Below are positions 4,296 through 6,580 of a DNA stretch of 6,580 nt, piece after piece. Position 1 is the stretch's first letter, and every line of letters begins with the position of its first letter. Under the pieces are notes generated by a model. That model saw only the letters and a program-made list of their open reading frames with translations, was not told the origin of the DNA and searched no databases. Location of the stretch: assembly GCA_002347985.1 (NCBI GenBank), contig DDYM01000034.1, forward strand, positions 34,570 to 41,149, given 5' to 3'. The translations under genes and the position numbers were made by a program. The stretch comes from Bacteroidetes bacterium UBA2234. GTDB taxonomy: Bacteria; Bacteroidota; Bacteroidia; NS11-12g; UBA955.

Positions 4296-6580
4296 ATGAG
4301 CCATTCAAATCAACTAGATCACGTCTTACATGATCTAAAGCACTATTTGCCAGCACAGGCACCGTTGAAGGATTTTATCCATCACAATACGTTGCATGGA
4401 TTTCAATCAAGCAATTTCTTTGAAGGTCTTCAAAAGGCCTCTACCATCTTTGGATACAAGACCTTGTTGCCTTTGGCGGAGTATCGGTCTCGTTTTATCA
4501 AAGGAGACATTTCAATTGATACAGTAAAGGAGGTAATATCTAAACAAAAGCCGAATGAAGACCAAGACAAATGGGTTCATTTGATGCTTTATGCAGAAAT
4601 TTCTGAGGAGCTCGACGAGCGTGTTGGGAAACTCCGAAGAGAATGGGTAAAACACACCGGAATTGACCTGGATTCTATGGTTCACCCCATACTATTTAGG
4701 ATCCTTTGTAGCTATTTAGATCAAGGTATTTCTACCTGGAGATTTCCCGAGAAGAATATTGGGTTTCTTGATGCTTTGAGATCCATTGAATCCTCTACAC
4801 ACAGTAGTTTTTTTACCACCAAAGAAGCAAGGGATTGGTTCCTACATGGCGATTGCAGTATCTCCTCCTTACTGAAAAGAATTGTTGGCGATGAATCGCT
4901 GTATGAACAATATCTTTTTGATCAACAATTTGCCCATCAAGGTTGGTCAGGTATTGTTGTAAGTGTTGAGCTTCAGCCCGAGAGTTTATTGGATACAAGG
5001 AAAATTTCCCTTGAAGATTTAATCGTGTTTGAGTTACTCCTTGAGTTGGACATTATGACCATGAAGAAAGGGGGGAATTTTTCACCGCTGAGTATTTTCT
5101 TATTGCCAGAAATGGTTGGTTTGTTTGATCCACTTACACCTTCGCCTGCTTCCGAAATTGTTAAACTGTGGCAATTGGCAATGGAAAAGTCCTTTTACGA
5201 TCAAGTCTTAAAAGGGTTGGAGCAGAATATTCATCAAACCAAAAAGGAATCTACAAAGAGTTTTCAGACGTTGTTTTGTATCGACGATAGAGAATGTAGT
5301 TTGCGCCGTCATTTGGAAGATTTGGACCCAACCTGTGAAACCTTTGGTACGCCAGGTTTTTTTGGTGTGGCGTTTTACTATCAACCAGAAGACGGAAAAT
5401 TCAAAACAAAACTTTGTCCAGCACCAGTTACTCCATCTCATTTGATCAAGGCCGTTGGAGCCAATTCAAAGAGAAAGACAGATGCCCATTTTAGCCATCA
5501 AACGCATTCACTTCTCCCGGGTTTTTTAATCTCTCAAACGTTGGGTTTTTGGTCGGCCCTCAAATTATTTGGTCAGATCTTTAAACCAACCATGAGTCCT
5601 GCGACCTCAACGTCACTGCAACATATGCACAAGGAAAGCCAACTTTCTATTGAACATAATGGAGATTTTGATGGGAATTTACAGATAGGATTTACAAAAC
5701 TTGAGATGGCAGATAGGGTTGAGGCGTTGCTCAAAAGTATGGGCTTTGTTAAGGATTTTGCCTCCCTTGTTTATGTAGTTTCTCACGGCAGTAGCAGTGT
5801 AAATAATCCTCACTTTTCTGCCTACGATTGTGGCGCTTGTTGCGGAAGACCGGGGTCTGTGAATGCACGTGTTATTTGTCATATGGCAAATGATTCCGAA
5901 GTCAGATCCATGTTGAACGAAAGGGGTATTTCCATTCCTTCAGAAACTCGATTTGTTGGGGCATTGCATGATACATCAAGGGACGAAATCGTGTATTACG
6001 ATGAGAACTTATTGAGCGAAGCACAAAAACTACATCATGCCAAGAATAGTCAAATTTTTGCTGAATCGTTGAAAGCAAATGCGGTTGAACGTTCAAGACG
6101 ATTTGTATTGTTAGATAAAAAATTGCCCAAGGAGAAAGTGTTTCAGAGTGTACGAAACAGAAGTGTATCCTTGTTTGAACCGCGTCCCGAATTGAATCAT
6201 GCCACCAATACATTGTGTATTGTTGGGTCCAGAAAATTAACCAAGGGTTTGTTTTTGGATCGAAGGGCATTTTTGAATTCGTACGACGCTTCCATTGATA
6301 CCAATGGGGATTTGCTCTATGGAATATTGAAAGCTGCTGCGCCAGTTTGCGGTGGAATCAACCTAGAGTATTTTTTCTCCCGGGTAGATAACCAAAGATT
6401 GGGCGCCGGGTCTAAGTTGCCACACAACGTAATGGGTTTGATTGGTGTGGCTAACGGAATCGACGGTGATTTGAGACCTGGCTTACCCAGTCAGATGATA
6501 GAAGTACATGATCCACTGAGATTGTTAATTGTTGTAGAGCAGGAACCCGACAAGGTTTTATCGGTCATCCAAAGAGCCGC
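4296..6580 (+). CDS. dabA: DabA, DUF2309/UPF0753 zinc protein of DAB-type inorganic carbon uptake (3' end outside window)
   Basis: An open frame of 761 codons starts at ATG 4296 and runs off the right edge without a stop. DabA proteins are usually about 800-870 residues, so only a short C-terminal part is missing. The N-terminus has the family motif LPAQAPLKDFIHHNTLHGF (18-36). The zinc-site residues known from Halothiobacillus DabA2 (C351, D353, H524, C539) are present as C328 and D330 in CIDDRE, H497 in VSHGSS and C512 in AYDCGACCG. The H-to-C spacing of 15 is identical. CIDDR also fits the CxDxR signature of beta-carbonic anhydrases. Other typical blocks are NARVICHMAND after C512, FVGALHDTSRDEI, and EPRPELNHATN (628-638). 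Family role: cytoplasmic-face, membrane-associated hydration of CO2 to bicarbonate, energised through the DabB membrane subunit. No dabB is seen here; the upstream neighbour is SulP, 10 bases away. No frameshift or internal stop was found over the 2285 bases. Confidence 0.93.
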   Translation, partial: MSHSNQLDHVLHDLKHYLPAQAPLKDFIHHNTLHGFQSSNFFEGLQKASTIFGYKTLLPLAEYRSRFIKGDISIDTVKEVISKQKPNEDQDKWVHLMLYAEISEELDERVGKLRREWVKHTGIDLDSMVHPILFRILCSYLDQGISTWRFPEKNIGFLDALRSIESSTHSSFFTTKEARDWFLHGDCSISSLLKRIVGDESLYEQYLFDQQFAHQGWSGIVVSVELQPESLLDTRKISLEDLIVFELLLELDIMTMKKGGNFSPLSIFLLPEMVGLFDPLTPSPASEIVKLWQLAMEKSFYDQVLKGLEQNIHQTKKESTKSFQTLFCIDDRECSLRRHLEDLDPTCETFGTPGFFGVAFYYQPEDGKFKTKLCPAPVTPSHLIKAVGANSKRKTDAHFSHQTHSLLPGFLISQTLGFWSALKLFGQIFKPTMSPATSTSLQHMHKESQLSIEHNGDFDGNLQIGFTKLEMADRVEALLKSMGFVKDFASLVYVVSHGSSSVNNPHFSAYDCGACCGRPGSVNARVICHMANDSEVRSMLNERGISIPSETRFVGALHDTSRDEIVYYDENLLSEAQKLHHAKNSQIFAESLKANAVERSRRFVLLDKKLPKEKVFQSVRNRSVSLFEPRPELNHATNTLCIVGSRKLTKGLFLDRRAFLNSYDASIDTNGDLLYGILKAAAPVCGGINLEYFFSRVDNQRLGAGSKLPHNVMGLIGVANGIDGDLRPGLPSQMIEVHDPLRLLIVVEQEPDKVLSVIQRA
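4315..4337. repeat. 7-bp perfect inverted repeat inside the start of dabA
   Basis: TAGATCA (4315-4321) and TGATCTA (4331-4337) are exact reverse complements separated by nine bases, beginning 19 bases after the first base of the dabA ATG. In the mRNA this could form a small hairpin near the start codon and affect translation of dabA relative to the SulP gene. With four or more A-T pairs in the stem it would be only marginally stable, and it encodes ordinary DabA residues (LDHVLHDL), so it may be coincidental. Confidence 0.25.

Noticed and set aside
5902..6270. 122-codon open frame on the - strand
   Set aside because: Lies wholly antisense to the well-supported dabA coding sequence, and its translation has no recognisable family signature; a shadow frame.

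Overview
The window looks like the chromosome of a member of the Bacteroidota, probably a Flavobacteriia-like lineage. Base composition is moderately AT-rich. Start codons are preceded by A-rich stretches rather than Shine-Dalgarno sequences, and a TAnnTTTG-type -7 box is visible. The proteins carry sequence signatures typical of that phylum. All supported genes lie on the + strand. I see no mobile elements, RNA genes, CRISPR arrays or long repeats.

Layout. (1) Positions 1-82 hold the C-terminal tail of an aminotransferase of the YbdL / methionine (KMTB) type. It overlaps by 13 bases the start of a complete YafV-type omega-amidase (70-843). Together they fit the transaminase plus omega-amidase ('glutaminase II') route, in which glutamine donates an amino group to 2-oxo-4-methylthiobutanoate and the omega-amidase removes the 2-oxoglutaramate formed. 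(2) Positions 844-1264 hold an imperfect dyad, a candidate promoter, a small unrecognised exported or membrane-anchored protein with a GTG start (889-1227), and a hairpin with a T-tract that probably ends its transcription. (3) From 1325 to the right edge runs a tightly spaced gene set (gaps of 12 and 10 bases): an outer-membrane porin-like beta-barrel, a SulP-family anion permease with a C-terminal STAS domain, and a DabA-type (DUF2309/PF10070) zinc protein cut off by the window edge after 761 codons.

The most interesting part is the porin-SulP-DabA set. DabA proteins are the beta-carbonic-anhydrase-like subunit of DAB inorganic-carbon pumps and normally work with DabB, a NuoL/MrpD-like membrane subunit. 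Here the genes immediately upstream encode a permease of the family that includes the cyanobacterial bicarbonate transporter BicA, and before it an outer-membrane porin. The arrangement suggests a transport route for bicarbonate/CO2 across both membranes, probably feeding anaplerotic carboxylation in a heterotroph. Whether dabB lies just past the right edge cannot be seen here. The zinc-site residues of DabA are all present with the expected spacing.
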